DNA from: Amphibalanus amphitrite
Taxonomy: Eukaryota > Arthropoda > Thecostraca > Balanomorpha > Balanidae
Length of the DNA: 64,000 bases
Direction of reading: 5' to 3'
NCBI RefSeq assembly: GCF_019059575.1
Contig: NW_024881520.1
Location: forward strand, 1,659,501 to 1,723,500
A program made the position numbers and the translations under genes. Shown piece by piece: positions 11,245-24,595 of the stretch; position 1 is the stretch's first letter; each line of letters begins with the position of its first letter. Under the pieces are notes generated by a model. It was not told the DNA's origin and made no database searches. It saw only the letters and a list, made by a program, of their open reading frames with translations.

Positions 11245-13061
11245 TAGAGGTGGCAAAACTGGAAAATTTTGGGACCCGGACCCGGACCCAGTCTGACTGG
11301 CACATTTCTGGAACCGGTCAGACCCGGTCTAGGTCAGCGTTGGAACCGGATGGACCCGTTCCCGAAATTCATTATGAAAATTGTGTACAGTTGTAGGTAT
11401 AGCTAGAAGAAAAAGGTTTCTTTCCAATTGGGCATACTTATGTTGCAAAGTAAAAGACTCATGTCATGGTCATTTCACTTCGCTTCACAGTTTATATTTA
11501 AGAACCAGATTCAGGTCATATTTAAGAATATAAGAAGTAAGTAGACCAATGAATTTCATGCTAACCTAAGCCACTTTTACTACAGCTGCTAAAAATGATG
11601 TGAACTGGGGATCCATGGAGCAGTGCCTTCACCAGAGTCAGAACCTAACACCAACATGGCACAAGATAACCATACTGATACATACCTTTTCTTATATTCT
11701 TGGTAAAAGATATTCGTTTTTAGAATTAAATTCATTAGTCCTTACAAATATTATCAACTATCCAAGGCCCCAAACGAGAAAACATTCAAAATCAAAACAG
11801 AAACATCAAAACTGTGTGAGGTCCGCCAGAAATGTCGACACGATAGCAATGCACAATGCAAGGACAAAACAGGCGTTAAATCACTGCAAAATTGTGTTGG
11901 GGTAAAAGTACTGCAAAATCGTAATGGCAACAAACTTTTCAGTAGGTACTGCAAGATTGCGATCATGACTTAAGTGCCAATTTATTAACACATAAAACAA
12001 ACTACATTTTGTTGTTATATAGTACCTACACATAGAATAAATACCTACCAAGGGTTCTGAGACTTACCTGATTTCTTCCCGAACGTGTTTCAGAATTGTA
12101 ACCTTTATGCAGTAGATTAGCGTGTGTAAGGCATGGCATATATGACGCTCAAATGCGCCATTTTCACATCAACACGGAATCATTGGCCTTGGAGAAGGGC
12201 ATTGGTATTGACTCAGTTTTTTTTTGCCAGCTGCTGCCGTATGATGGCGCTAGTAGAGCTCTATATGTATAATACGCTCTGCTAGCGCCACCATGCGGCG
12301 CCAGTTGGCTAAAAATCTTATCAATACTACGGTTTCTGGAGAATGCCTTGGATTCATTTTTAGCTTTATCATTTATGGATTTATGCGAGGGCATGTTGGT
12401 TTTATGTGTTGTCTTCTGGCCGTGATAGAAATCATTTCAAAGCTGTTTGAGCTATGAAATGCATTTGAATATCAAACATGAACTCTGATTTCCGGTGGGC
12501 ATAGTGACTTTGGTATGTCAATGTCTTTGAAAAGGCAGGTGAGAATGCTACTGGGTCAGCCTTGCTTCAATTGGATTTGTGTCCATTTATAAATGGATTT
12601 CAGTCATACCTACTTACCTACATATGTTATTGATATTTGATTTCTACAGCTCAAAATATTGCTAGGTATTGTACAGCAAACTGAATGGAAGTGATCCGTA
12701 CAAACATTTGGTGAAATGTTTTCTGGATTGCTAGCACTTAGAACTTGTTTATTCTGTTGTAGGTGAAAGATAAGAAATTGAAGCAAGACTGACCAGTATG
12801 CTATAGAATAGGTAGCCCAATCTTCAGGAATATTAAAATTCAAAAGTGGAATTGGGACTTATGATTATGAACTGGAAACTGCATCAACTATGACTATGTT
12901 TGCCAAAGCATAAAAGATATTAATATTTACCATAAAGCACAGGGAAATGAAAGGACCCGGTTGGACCCGGTCTAATATTTTGGGGGGACCCGGTCTGGAC
13001 CCATCCGGGTCCAGACCGGTTCCATAGACCGGGTCCCCGGGTCCACATTTTGCCACCTCTA
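11245..13061. mobile_element. Non-autonomous hAT element with perfect 8-bp target duplication
   Basis: The ends are inverted: left TAGAGGTGGCAAAACTGG and right ending CATTTTGCCACCTCTA, with 14 identical terminal bases. An identical 8-bp duplication ATAAAAAA flanks it at 11237-11244 and 13062-13069. Eight-base duplications with TAGRG-type ends define the hAT superfamily. Subterminal regions at both ends carry clustered GACCCGG motifs, as hAT transposase-binding repeats often do. The 1817-bp body has no frame longer than about 100 codons, so it must move with a transposase from elsewhere. It carries a smaller hairpin element at 12223-12313. Confidence 0.93.
12223..12313. mobile_element. Short hairpin MITE nested in the hAT element
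   Basis: Two inverted arms of about 37 bp (left with GATGGCGCTAGTAGAGC, right with GCTCTGCTAGCGCCACCATG) surround a centre of about 17 bp. The arms agree at most positions. No clear target duplication is visible, so it may be either a nested insertion or an internal part of the hAT element. Confidence 0.6.
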
Positions 13062-13069
13062 ATAAAAAA

Positions 13070-15942
13070 CACACACTCACTTTGGAAATTTCCTCTTTAG
13101 TGTAATTTTGTCATACGCCCACGCACTCCTCTGGCCTGCTCCGTTTCTGTTATTTTGTGCTTGTATGATGCCACGTTTCAGACCCTTCTCAGACATATGA
13201 CGGATTTACATACCCTCTTTTTCTCGCAGCTTGTTCGTTTAGCTGAAGGAAGCCCTGCTAAATTACACCGAAGTTCAAAACTTGTGAAGTGTTTTTAAAA
13301 GTTATCACGGTCTATTTTTTACTCGTTTGTCGACGGTCCGGTATCTCCTCCATTTTCCATTAATGTCGGTGAATTGGAAAAGTTTGGGAGCGGTCCAGCC
13401 GGCGCGGCGGCTCCCCGACTGTCCCACTGATGGGGCTTTGAGCGGCTCCCTCGGCCCAGAGGCGCCGGTGAGGTCGTCATTGGCGCAGTTCAACTCCTCT
13501 ACCTCGCCACCAGAGAATGTCACCACCTCAACACAGACATTTTCTGAACGCTGTTCACATCTCTCAGTGCTAGTGGAGTTCGCAACTCCCGGATTCAATT
13601 GTTTATTGATCCGTCTTTTATTTCTCAGCAACATGCTTTTGAGGAAATGACTATGGTGCATTAAGGCTGAAGTGCTTGGCATGCAAAGTGGGTGATTAAT
13701 TCCTCAATCAATCGTCATCACTTCGAACATTTGTCGAAGTGACGTGAACAAACGAGTCTGGTTGTTGGCGATGCATGCTAATGATTCAGAGGGAGCTTCT
13801 CCGACGTTATTTAAACGAACGAGCAAAATGTGCTTACAAAGTCAATTATTTGCCATACGACAATGTTTCGCTCATTGACCTATAATAAGTACTTATTATA
13901 GGTCAGTGGTTTCGCATAGTGACTGGTTCAGTCTCTCTCTTTTTGCACCTCATAGATTGCATACCAAACAACAGCCACGAAGCTCTGACTTATGAACCGA
14001 GCCGATGACCACAGTAGTCCGGGCGCCCTCCCCCCCCCCCGCCCCTTTATGAACTGGCGCCTGACCCTGGCGGTGTATCACCGACGCTGCCAGAGCGCTG
14101 CCAGCACACGTGGTAATTTTGGTTTCCATGGAGACATCAACAAGTCTATTGCTTAAACACTACCAAAGTATGATGTCAGCTCGCAGAATGCGCTGGTAGC
14201 GGCTGGCAGCGCGGCAGTGAAACACCTCCCCAGGCTCAGGACTAGCGAGACTGGTACCCCGCGGCTTTGCTCGAGTCCAGACAGCTCAGTAATAGTAGAT
14301 TCGTTTTTGATTCGTGACATTTCTGTCTTTAATTGAAATTTTATTCATGTATCCTTATCACCCCTTCGACCGATATGATAGGTCTTGCGACATGCGTGAT
14401 GACTTAGCCGGCGTCAGGCGCGGTGAACTGGGCCCTTCACTTCGCCGAACTGAATGCAACAGTCCGCCCACTGTGACCCGGCCTGAGACAGTACTAACTC
14501 GCTTAATGGTTGATAAGTTAACGCCGCCCCTGAATCCGCCCACCCGTCAACAGCTTATCTGGCGTCTCGCCCACTCCCAGCCCGTCCCAGCTTGCTTCAT
14601 ATATTCCCGTCTGTGTTTAATGTCACTTCTCCGCGTCTTGTTGCTCTCGTGCTTCAGCGGACTATTTCCGAGTGTCCGGGAATTCCTGGACTCGAGTGGG
14701 CGCCGGATGTACACCAGACGTCCTCGGGATGGTGCTTGACCGTCCACTTGTGAGCAAAGTACTGTGTCGTAAGTGGGAACTGTGTCGCTTTAACTCCGCT
14801 TTAGGAGTGGTGTTGGAAACAGGGGGACTTTGCCGGCCGCTAAGCATCAGTCGCTTGGATAGAGAAACTGATGTAAAGGTTTACTGTGGATTGTTTTAAC
14901 TGTCAAATACAATTAGAATTTGTCAACAGATGGTAAGAAAAGAAGTCCTAATGACTCCATTCCTCCACCTTTCGTAGTTCTTTTCATAAGTTATTTGAGG
15001 ACATGCATTTCAGAAATGGTATCCGGTGCCGAACTGTTACCCTTTTCGTCGCTATTTTGTCCTGGGCTATTCGCAACCTTGTCTGGTGAGTCGCTAGGCT
15101 CCGACGCTTCATAAGAACTGACGGCCCTGGGAAAGACGGCATTAATGATGCACAGACTTGAAGCCGAAAGCTTGTGTTGCTTGAAAGAAGTCACAGACCT
15201 TCGAACCATAGCCATCCTGTGCCGGCTCGAATGCAAGCACAAGCGGTAATTACCATCATACTCTTTCGTCTTTTATTTTGTTGTGGTCGGTGTGTTGATA
15301 TTCTTAAATTTCCCGTTGCTTACAGCTTCCGTTCACTAACCGTTTCCTTTATTTTCGTCACAGCGGCTGCGTCTCTTTACACAGTACTGCTATCCCCACT
15401 CAGGCAGCTAATTCTCATTGGTCACAGCAGTTGACCTAAAAAGGCCGCCGGCAAAAACTGCGTCGATACCGCTTCCCACTGGATGGGATGGGAGGGCTGT
15501 TGGCACGGGCGTATCTTCCCCATCACTCTACCCCTCCCTGGCCTCTCTCGCTCGCCCCAGGCGTCAACGCTGACCCCGGGGGCGTTCTGTCTCACCGGAT
15601 AAGGACGGTGTCGTCTGTTGATCCAGCGCACCCCGCTGGTAGCTGTTGGCACAATGTGACCGATCAGTACCTACTCGCGTGCCGCTTCACCACGTGTGGC
15701 ACGCGTGGCAGTATGGTGGCAGGCCCGGCTCGCGTGGACCGAGTGTGTGAACGTGACGCCATCTGTCACTGGTCTTACTGACATTGCGGAATTTGAAAGT
15801 CGCAGTTATTGATGAGGCTTCCTTATAGCTTATTAACTTCTTGCAATGTATTCGTTTTTGGTCGTGACCAAAGAGCGTAACTAAAGTGGAACCCAACCGG
15901 CAGCATGAACTCCTCTTGCTCCTTCTCTCATTCTCTCTCTCC

Positions 15943-15944
<2 letters not shown>
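13070..15944. other. Gene-free stretch (presumed NDUFV2 intron)
   Basis: I see no exon with protein similarity. It holds a 30-bp perfect palindrome at 13876-13905 and a C run near 14030-14041. The many short open frames lack recognisable domains. Confidence 0.55.
13876..13905. repeat. 30-bp perfect palindrome with everted AGGTCA half-sites
   Basis: The sequence starts TGACCTATAATAAGT and continues as its exact reverse complement, ending AGGTCA. The outer six bases on each side are nuclear-receptor half-sites in everted orientation with an 18-bp AT-rich spacer. It may be a fold-back remnant or a binding site. Confidence 0.7.

Positions 15945-16036
<92 letters not shown>
15945..16036. repeat. 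(CT)n microsatellite upstream of NDUFV2 exon
   Basis: About 90 bp of almost pure CT repeat on the coding strand, ending 110 bp before the acceptor at 16145. It creates long Ser-Leu and Arg-Glu frames on both strands that are not genes. Confidence 0.95.
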
Positions 16037-16040
<4 letters not shown>

Positions 16041-16145
16041 CTATCCCAGTAACCACTGCTGCTATGCCCAGATTTCCCAGTCGACTTTTTATGCATCCCA
16101 CCATTTTGCACTGCTGAACGCGCCTTTCCATTTCTCTTCTCGCAG

Positions 16146-16255
16146 GTATCAAGAACGGCGAGACCACCAAGGACGGCATGTTCACGCTCACTGAAGTCGA
16201 GTGTCTGGGCGCCTGTGTGAACGCACCAATGGTTCAGATCAACGACCACTACTAC
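16146..16255 (+). CDS. NDUFV2: NDUFV2 internal exon carrying two [2Fe-2S] ligands
   Basis: Part of the 24-kDa flavoprotein-2 subunit of NADH:ubiquinone oxidoreductase, in the N module of complex I in the mitochondrial matrix. The exon follows TTTCTCTTCTCGCAG and ends before GTGAGT. It starts in phase 1 (a G from the previous exon completes GGT, Gly) and ends in phase 0. It encodes 36 whole codons: [15 protein letters not shown], then [15 protein letters not shown], then INDHYY. ECLGAC gives the second Cys pair (C-X3-C) of cluster N1a. The first pair, in a CTTTPC-type motif, must lie in an exon upstream that I do not find in the window. The match to animal NDUFV2 is nearly residue for residue. 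The frame stays open past the donor, but that extension is intron. Confidence 0.97.
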
Positions 16256-19200
16256 GTGAGTACCGAGCCGTGCCGAGCGACCAGCCGTGGGGAGTCGGGG
16301 AGTGACCGCTCGGCCGCACACGCGTGGCTCTCCCACCGAGCGAGTGGGCGGCGCTTGGCTGTGACGCTGCCGCCAGTGACAGTTGGTTGTGATTGCCGTT
16401 TATATTTATTATTTCTTTTTTTTTGTGTGTGGCAGTTATGTTATTCGCATCATTGCCACTACTGTTGGAAATCGTGCATTGCATCGTCATTCGTCAGTCC
16501 CTCCGCAGTCCGCAGCCTTTTCCAACGGCCTGGAGTGGTAGACTGTACCGCAGTACAGCTGGGCGCTGCGGCACAGCCTACCCAGTCGGGCGGTTTTGGT
16601 TCCGAGCCTGGCCGGCAGGTGGCAGCTGAGTCGCAGAGATAACGCCCTTGCCGCGTATCGTCAGCTTTCAGTTGACTCTGACCAGCTCTCATTAGCTAAA
16701 GCAAACATGATGACGCTGTGCCTGATTAGCTCACTGTAAGAGTTGTGTGTACGGACAGGCTCGGACAGACGTGTCGGACAGGGCCACGGGTTTACAATGA
16801 ACATCCCGACGCAATACTTATTGCATAGGTGCGTTGGCGAACCAGTTGCCTACTGATTCATTTACTTCCCACAAATTCCCTGTTGTCGTGTGATTTGATC
16901 AATTCATATCTTTGTGGAATCTAAAGTTAGTTCCCTCTTCGGCTAATTTATGTAATTTTCCAACTTGCTACAACCGCAATGCTTTTATTTACCTTCCAGT
17001 CGCGCTGCTTGATTTTGGTACCACTGACTGAAAAAAAAACAAGTGGCAGCCTAATTTGTATGCTGGGAAAAAAAAACAACGAACAGTTCCTTACGCTTTG
17101 AACATCCTTTCCCCATAATTTAGAAGTCTTTACAATAAGACATCTCTGAGTTCTTTTTCATCAGATTGCCTCCAACTTTCGGATAGTTTGAGACAGCTTT
17201 TCATCATTTTTACTCTTCAGTCGACACTAATCGGCCGCCGGCCAAATCGTTATGATGGCCGGGGCGCCGACGGCGACGGTCGTCGGCCATAACTACTCTG
17301 GAGATAACCAGTTGAGCTTGGGTCAGCCGGCAGAGTCGTAGATATCTCATACTGTCCTAGTTATCGAACTGATGAGCTCTGACCGCACAAAGCTGTTGGT
17401 GCTGGCGTTAATCCTGCTGTGGCTGAAATCGGAGGCCGTTGGACTGACTTTTAGCTGCGAGTGGACCAATCAGTACTAGGCGGACCACCGACAGTCTTAG
17501 ACCGTTGGACCGACGGTGAGTGGTCGGACCATCGGTCAGCGGTCTGCCGACCGATCGCGGTCCGACTGAACCACTATTGGATTCCGATAAGCCGCCTGGA
17601 TGGCTTCATTTCCGCTTGGTGCGCCCGTGATCGGCGAGGGACGGTGGCTGCCAGCCTTCTACTCGGCAAGCGAGAACCTCTAGAGCCGGCGGCGACGGCG
17701 GGCAGGTCAGCGCACGGGCGCACAAGGGGAAAGGGGGCAGGTCGCAACGGCCATAACCAACTTGGGAACGGATAAGGTAGACTACCTCTGGCGGATGAGG
17801 GGGGAGACGGCAAAGCACCTTTGTCAAGAAGCTGGTAAGAGGGGAGAGAACGCCAGCTCTCTCCACCGGGACAGAGTGGCAGGTCGCCTTGGCCGGTGTG
17901 AGGGAGTGGGAGAGAGCACAGGCCTCCATCGGGATAGCGTGCTGGTGAATTGGCTCTGATTGACTCCTCCTATGGAGGCGGCGGAGGCGGAGGCGCGCCG
18001 TGAGGAGAGGAACGCTCTGTTGCCGCCGCAGCCTTGGAGCAGCGGGCACAGAGTGGGAGGTGACTCATTGACATCATCAGACGCGTTGACCGCGCCCAGT
18101 GAGGTCAGCCAGACTGCACGGAACATGGCCAGTCACTAGGCTGACGCTGGCATTCTCTAATGCTGATCGTCTTACATAATGCACCGGGCATTGCATGCCA
18201 TTTCGTAAGTAACCTTTGAGAAGTTGAAAAGGCCACTTCAGACATTTGACACTTGAACAAAGATTGATGATGTTTCGTATTAGCTATTTCGGTTTCCATT
18301 GAACTTGAATCCCTTTGATCCCTTTTCGGAGTATCCAGTTTCAATGGAGAACATTATCAAGGCAAGCCGTTACAAATATGTTCTCAGTAGCGAATTCATT
18401 TGGTATCCAGTCACAGAGTGACTAAATGCCAAAATTATCTGCTCACAGAGTGGTGCGTTCATGATATGACGATGCTGAGATGAAATAAGGTAATTTGTGA
18501 TGGATGATTTAAAAGATGAGCACTTGGCCACATTTCATAAACCTACACACAGTGCAACTGCAGTAACTATGATGATGACATTCCCTTGGTCCTGCCTGCT
18601 ACATACAGTCTCACACAATCACGTTGTTATCGCAGTCGCCCGTCGCTAACGTCTCTGCCAGCTCCGGGTCATCCATCTCTGCAGCGATGGCGGAGAGCCG
18701 ATATTACGGCACGCCTGAATACGGGTCATTACTGGATACTCCCTCACTTGCTGCCGTACAAAGTACCTATGCTGCGTGCGGGCGTGTATATCTCTGCCAG
18801 TTTTGGGTTGCTTGACGGTCGGTTAGGGGAGATATTCGCAACTCAACCGGGCGCACGCTCACAGGGCTGCAAATTGCTTCCAGCAGTCAAACTTAGGTGG
18901 GATACCTATGCAATGTAGCCTGTAGGTGAGCCCGAGCATTGTCCCTCAGCGTTGGATGAAGCGTCGCTTCGCTTGGTTGGAACGTTCATTTTCCTTGGAA
19001 GGAGGAAAAAAAATTCTCCTTCTCTCCCGGATCTACCCGTATCGTCCAGTACCAGTCGGGGAGGGTATCCGGTGCAGGGCTGGTGGTAGCACCGAGCTCC
19101 CAATGTGAGTACACAGCGCATCACTGCGTGATCGATACGACAGGCCAACTATCGACTGATGAATGACGCATGTACAGGCCACGTCGTCATGGCTAAAGAT

Positions 19201-22200
19201 GCCGAGTGCGGGCCTTTTACATCCATCACTGTGCCATTCGATAGATTGACGCATGTCTATCCATCCCTTCGTCTAATATGCACTGGCTAATGCACTGATG
19301 TCATGTCATGAAGGAGTGCAAATGCACCGCTGCATCAAGCGAACCGAAGAGCTATTGCGAAAAGACCTATCGTCGAATATCTTTGTAAGCTTTCTGGATC
19401 AGTAGAAACGACCTACCACAGTGTGCTGAGGATAGCCCCAGACATAATTCGTCTTCTTTACTGTCACCGCAGACATTTACACCATTCACCTCGGCTCATG
19501 GGGCGTGCTGATGCCTCCGATCATGTGCTATGCTCCTGGCCACACGAAAAGCAACGATGAGCGTGTCCATTATTTTATCGTTTGCGCTGCGGTGACGCTG
19601 CTTTCTTGTCATGTCAGCGGTATGGTGCGACATTAATGGACGGTGTCGATAGATCACTAGCCATGCGGGGGGGGGGGGGGGGTCACGCAACCACAGTGGC
19701 GTCACATGGTCTGTGCTGTCTAAAGCTCTGGTGGATTTAAAGTCGACTCACCCGGGCAACCTCCCCCCCCCCCCCCACACACACACATTAGATTGCTTCC
19801 ATGTTTTTTTTTTCAATCTAGCTGAGAATAAGTGTGTTGTGTGCTCACTCTTTATAATGTGTCTCAGCTCTGCCTTCTATTGAATGTATGCGTACTCTTC
19901 AATGCTTTATCCACGGAGCACATGCGTCCATACGCTGGGACTAGCGTATATAGGACTTGCTCCGGCGGTGACTACGCCGCTTTTACTGTTGGACACAAAT
20001 TGATCTCAGCAGTCGGCGTGCCGGAAGGCTCCAATAAACAAACAATGTACCGCTCTGACATAGGGAGGTGGTCCGATCGATTGTCCACTGAGCGGTATGC
20101 TATGTCTGAACGGATTCTCACGGTCCGGGGCACCATGAACGACTGCTGATTATTGAATGGGCGGCGAGCGACGCAGATCGTGACATATTGCTATTGGCTG
20201 CCTCTGACGTGACTGGTGTGCTGTGCTACAGGTCAGGACGGGACGCGGCTCGTAGGCTTACAAAAGTCTCTGGCGTCACTATTGTACCTTCTTTGCGGTG
20301 GGTCATTTGCGGGACAGGAAGCACAGCACCGGACATGCGGGTGACCAGCTTTTGTCTCTTTGTGTGGCTGGTATATTGTACGGCTGGCCACTGGTAGGCC
20401 AGAGCACTGACCATAATAAATTAGGACAGAACAAGACAGGTGACCAGACGGTTTTTGTTCCTGGCGTGACCTCCTCTGTTATAGCACGCCTGCGGCGCGC
20501 CTTGGTGTGAATGACTGGCTTTCGGCGTGATGCAATAAACCAAATTACATTTCGGATGGAGTGAGGTCCGTCACGAAAAGAAGTGTGGCGGGCTTTTCAG
20601 CTGATGGTACTTTCGTAATGCATAATATAGTAGCTTTCGTTCCTCGCTGTGGTCTCGAACAGTGAACTAACAATTGGGTGTGGTGGGAGTAACGACCCTG
20701 ATGGCAGCAGTGACACATAATGTGGCGTCGGTTCTGTGACACGGATGGTGATGATATCCTGACACGGATAGTACACGCACAGCGACACTGTCGTGCATTC
20801 TTCTTCCCATATCAATATGCCGTTTTCATACTGAGCTCAGAAACATGGAGCGACTTTCCGAAGTATCATGCATATCGCTGAACTAGCGCTATCGCCAGGC
20901 GGAAGGCAGCTTTTGCCAGAAAAACCAGCCTGTTCAGGCTCCACCTGCTCTGCTGGGAACCCGCCTCAGATTCTGCGCTGTATTAACGCTACATTAGCAA
21001 GTACAAAGTTGAACACTTGTGCAGCAAGTTCAGTTAGTTTTGCCGTCACCGGACGTGGAAAAATAGCAGCTGCGATACGTTCGTGAACTGGCTGTAAGCA
21101 GCTCGGCGCCAAGGTCGGCTCAGTGGCTGTCATGAAACTCTATCACTCCCTCTATGTCCCTCCGTACCTGTCCGACTGTACGGCTCCTGTCCGGGCGCGT
21201 TGTTTCTTTTTCAGGGCCGCGAGATTTCAGGTTGAGCTCTCCATTTGTACCGCTTCGGTTCAGTCATATTGCTTGGGCCTTCGAACCTGTCTGGCTTAAC
21301 CGTCAACGCCCATGTCTGGACGTCTCGCTTATCCAGTTACACAGACCCTGCCCGCGTTTTCGACCCTGTCCGGCTGGCCGCCTAGTCTGACTGAACGTCA
21401 CCGCCCTGTCTGGACGCGTCGCCGCCGTGTCTGGCCCCGACCGCTCCGGGTCCCGTCTGGGTCGGCCGTATATGCCGCCTCCGGGATTGATGGGCCAACT
21501 TGTGGTCGGCCACGCCGGCGGACAGGTCGTTACGACCACGCGTGATTGCGCTCCGGCCGACCCAGCGGTGTCCCAGAGGCTGCCGTGGACCGGCCCAGGC
21601 CGATAGTGGCCAGAGGGTGATAGTAGGTGACCAGAGGGAGATAGTGGTCAGAGGAAGATAGTGAGCGGTCAGAGGGAGCTCGTGAGTTAGCCACGGGCGA
21701 TAGTAGTCAGCGGGTGATGGTGACCGTCGGGTGATGGTGGGTAAGCGACGGGCGATAGTGAGTGACCCATAGGACGATTGTGAGCTGATGGGCGATAGTC
21801 AGCGGCCAGAAGGAGAGATAAGCGAGTCAGGCCAGGATGAAACTTAAAAGTGAGCAACTAGTAGACGATAGTGAGCGACCAGCGGGCGATGGTGGGCGAA
21901 CGTCGAGCAAGAAGACGATAGGGCGGGGCTAGAAGACGATAGAGAGGAATCAATGGAATGGACAGTTACGAGCTGCTTACAATGAGTCGTCACAGCGCTA
22001 GACACGGTTATCGCATTGGCGCATCAATAATTTGCAGTCCGCGCCCGTATATGCCCGGGTAATGTGTTGGGTTATTGCGACTCACAGTACGAAGTTCACA
22101 GAGCTGAAGTGGAACTGACAAATGCAACATCATATTTTAGGGCAGCGGTCTGCATCTAATGATAAAGTGTCCGGTTTGTTTCCAAAATGTGCTGCTGGTG

Positions 22201-24595
22201 TAATTCGTGTCACTTGGTTTGCCTGCAATAAATAATCCACTGTTTGGATCCTTGGGGTCAATTTCTACCTTGTATGGTCTTATCATAGTGTTCTCTGTGT
22301 ATTTTCATCACCAAAGATGTGGATCGTAATTTTGATATGAGCTGATCACTGCTAAAAATATCTTCAATCACAGGCTTTCAGACCGTAGTTCAGCCTTTAT
22401 GCCATATACTCTATCAAGCCAAAGTTCTCGGCGCCGTTGCACGGACGCCTTTGAAAGGTCTCTAGAGCTACGATGTATTTTGCTGTGCTGCTTTGAGCGA
22501 CATCATGTCCGTCTCTTTTGGGCTGTTTGGTAGATGGTTCACGCTGAAAATAATCGCAGCTGTAGTCCTGATTTTTACTGATCTTCGTTTTATGAGCTAA
22601 AAAACATGAGTTCATATCATCTTCAATGTCAGCCCTAGTACATAAGCTCCTACATAAGCTTATCCACTAAACGTATGCATCATGACTGTTCAGTCAATCT
22701 CATTGTTGGACTGATCAACCACTTTATTGTTACCGGCTACGCAAATCATACTTTCGTCACTCTCGCCTTGCGACGTTCAGTTTTACAAGATGTTCTGGAT
22801 TCAGCAGTGTCAGGTGTAGGCACGCTTACTGCACTGCTGTTTCCTGTCCTGAGATATTATTGAATATCGAATGCGTTTCCGTTGCTTTATGGCAAAACTT
22901 CCGTCGATTTGCTTTGCAAATGGCGGGGAAACTTGACGCTTGCTTTCACCAATTTTTCATTTTAGGGCTGGTGAAATATGGTCAGCGCCACGTTTGCATT
23001 TACAATCGACAGGAATGAGCCTGTCACCCCTGACAGGCAAATGCAGCTTTGAACAGCAATAACTGTGGTACGGCGCGCCGCATCGCTTATTCTCCGTGTT
23101 CTGAGCGATTCTGAAGAAAATTACGAAATCGACCGCACACATTTGCATACATTTGAATTCCTGCGATGAAAAACAGCCCGCTGCAGTGGTGGTATTTTGT
23201 TGACGGGCTGGGGAACGTCTGGAAAAGCTTTGGCCTTGTGGGAAATTGTCCATTGCTTTCTGTTTGATGTTCGCCAAATCGCTTTCGGGATTGCGTGACA
23301 CATGGCAGCCTGTTGTTGCCTGTTTGGTTCTGCTGGTGTGAGGTGTGCTGTCCGTTGCGTCCCGCTGGCCTTTGGTTTCGGCCTAACGGGGAGGGGGGGG
23401 GGCTGCCTGTAACCTGATGGTGTGTACCGAACACTTGAATCGCGCCGGACCTGCCGAGCACTCCATGGGTCACACCGGCGCCCGGGGCTGCCCCTCAGCC
23501 CCCGGCCCTCCGCCCTCAGCCCCGGGCGGCGCGCCGTAATAAGGAACGCGTCGATCGATGCGCGCCGCGTTGGCCGCCGCTGCGCCGCCGACGGCGTGTA
23601 AACAGCCGCGCCTGGCAAACGATGAATGGACGCACGCCGAGCGGGCAGTGTTCCTCTCCGGGGAGCAGTTGGTCTTTGGACGCGATATCTACGGCCGCCC
23701 GGCCGTAACAATTATCCGCGAATAATGAAGAGCGATATCACGCTATGCTCGGAAGTGATTTAATGGCGCATTTATTTGCTATTATTCATGTGTGCATTTT
23801 GGGGTGTTCGCATGAGTTGGTGATGTGATTAATGGCGGCGCGTGTGTCCCACGCTCTAATATCTTCTTTAGGCGCTGTTTTTTTTATCAAAGTCTAGACG
23901 CTTGCGTAAGCAGCTTGAAGTTTCGTGTAGCAAGGCTTAAAATGTGCTATTTATAACGTGTTTGTGTCTCGCCTTCTTTGTTGTGAAGTTGCTCGCAAAC
24001 TCGAAACTTTACCATTCACTAGTGCCCACGAGGTCTATATATCTATATTTTGTCACAGTTTCATATCTTTAACTACCTTGCTGTATCAATAAGCAGTTTG
24101 GGCATCGTTTCCAGCCTTACGGTACCATGCATCTAATTCAGTCCTGCTGGAGAATTCACTCCCCAATCTCGTGTCTCGCATGCCTCCCGGTACTTGGTCG
24201 GGTCTATCTGTCGCTGCGCCGACCGTCTATCTCCAGCTGTGCCGTTTAATCCGACATCCGGCGGCCATTACTTCCCTCAGACATCGGCTGTGAGAGATAC
24301 AGCTCTGAAACGCTGTCCTCGGGATAGCCCAGTGCCCTGGCAGCTGCTGGATTAGAGGGAATTCCTTTAAGAGCGCATTCACCGCTGGATGTAGTAAGGA
24401 TAATTTTGGGGCGCTTTTTTATTCTCCAACTGATACACCGGCGAGACGGAGGACTATGTCGCCATCTCTGGTGGTTGTGTATTGAGAACCGTGTCTGGTA
24501 GTGACTGCGGACCTTACTGGCCACAGTAAGAAGTGCTGTGTCGACAATGTGAGAACTACCTTGCTGTGTCCGGCAGTTTCGTGTCGCATTGGGCA
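16256..24595. other. NDUFV2 intron, first part
   Basis: Intron sequence between the exons at 16146 and 26882 (10,626 bp in all). I see no other exon. It holds G and C runs near 19665-19681 and 19763-19779, the second followed by CA repeats, and a degenerate repeat of about 25 bp at 21600-21950. A GC-rich block at 23380-23720 gives a long Arg-rich minus frame that I do not believe codes. Confidence 0.6.
21600..21950. repeat. Degenerate GTGAGCGACCAGNGGGCGATA minisatellite
   Basis: Variants of a unit of about 25 bp containing GCGATAGTGAG and CCAGAGGGAG follow one another with strong drift and changing length. It looks like an old minisatellite within the intron. Confidence 0.55.

Noticed and set aside
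15881-16336. Long Ser-Leu and Arg-Glu frames on both strands
   Set aside because: They are products of the (CT)n tract and cross the true NDUFV2 exon in the wrong frame or strand.
16256-16642. Frame continuing from the NDUFV2 exon past GTGAGT
   Set aside because: The NDUFV2 protein continues in the exon at 26882 and the extension has no similarity, so it is intron read-through.
23121-23711. 196-codon minus-strand Arg/Pro-rich frame
   Set aside because: It lies over a CpG-rich block where stop codons are rare, and no domain or splice context supports it.
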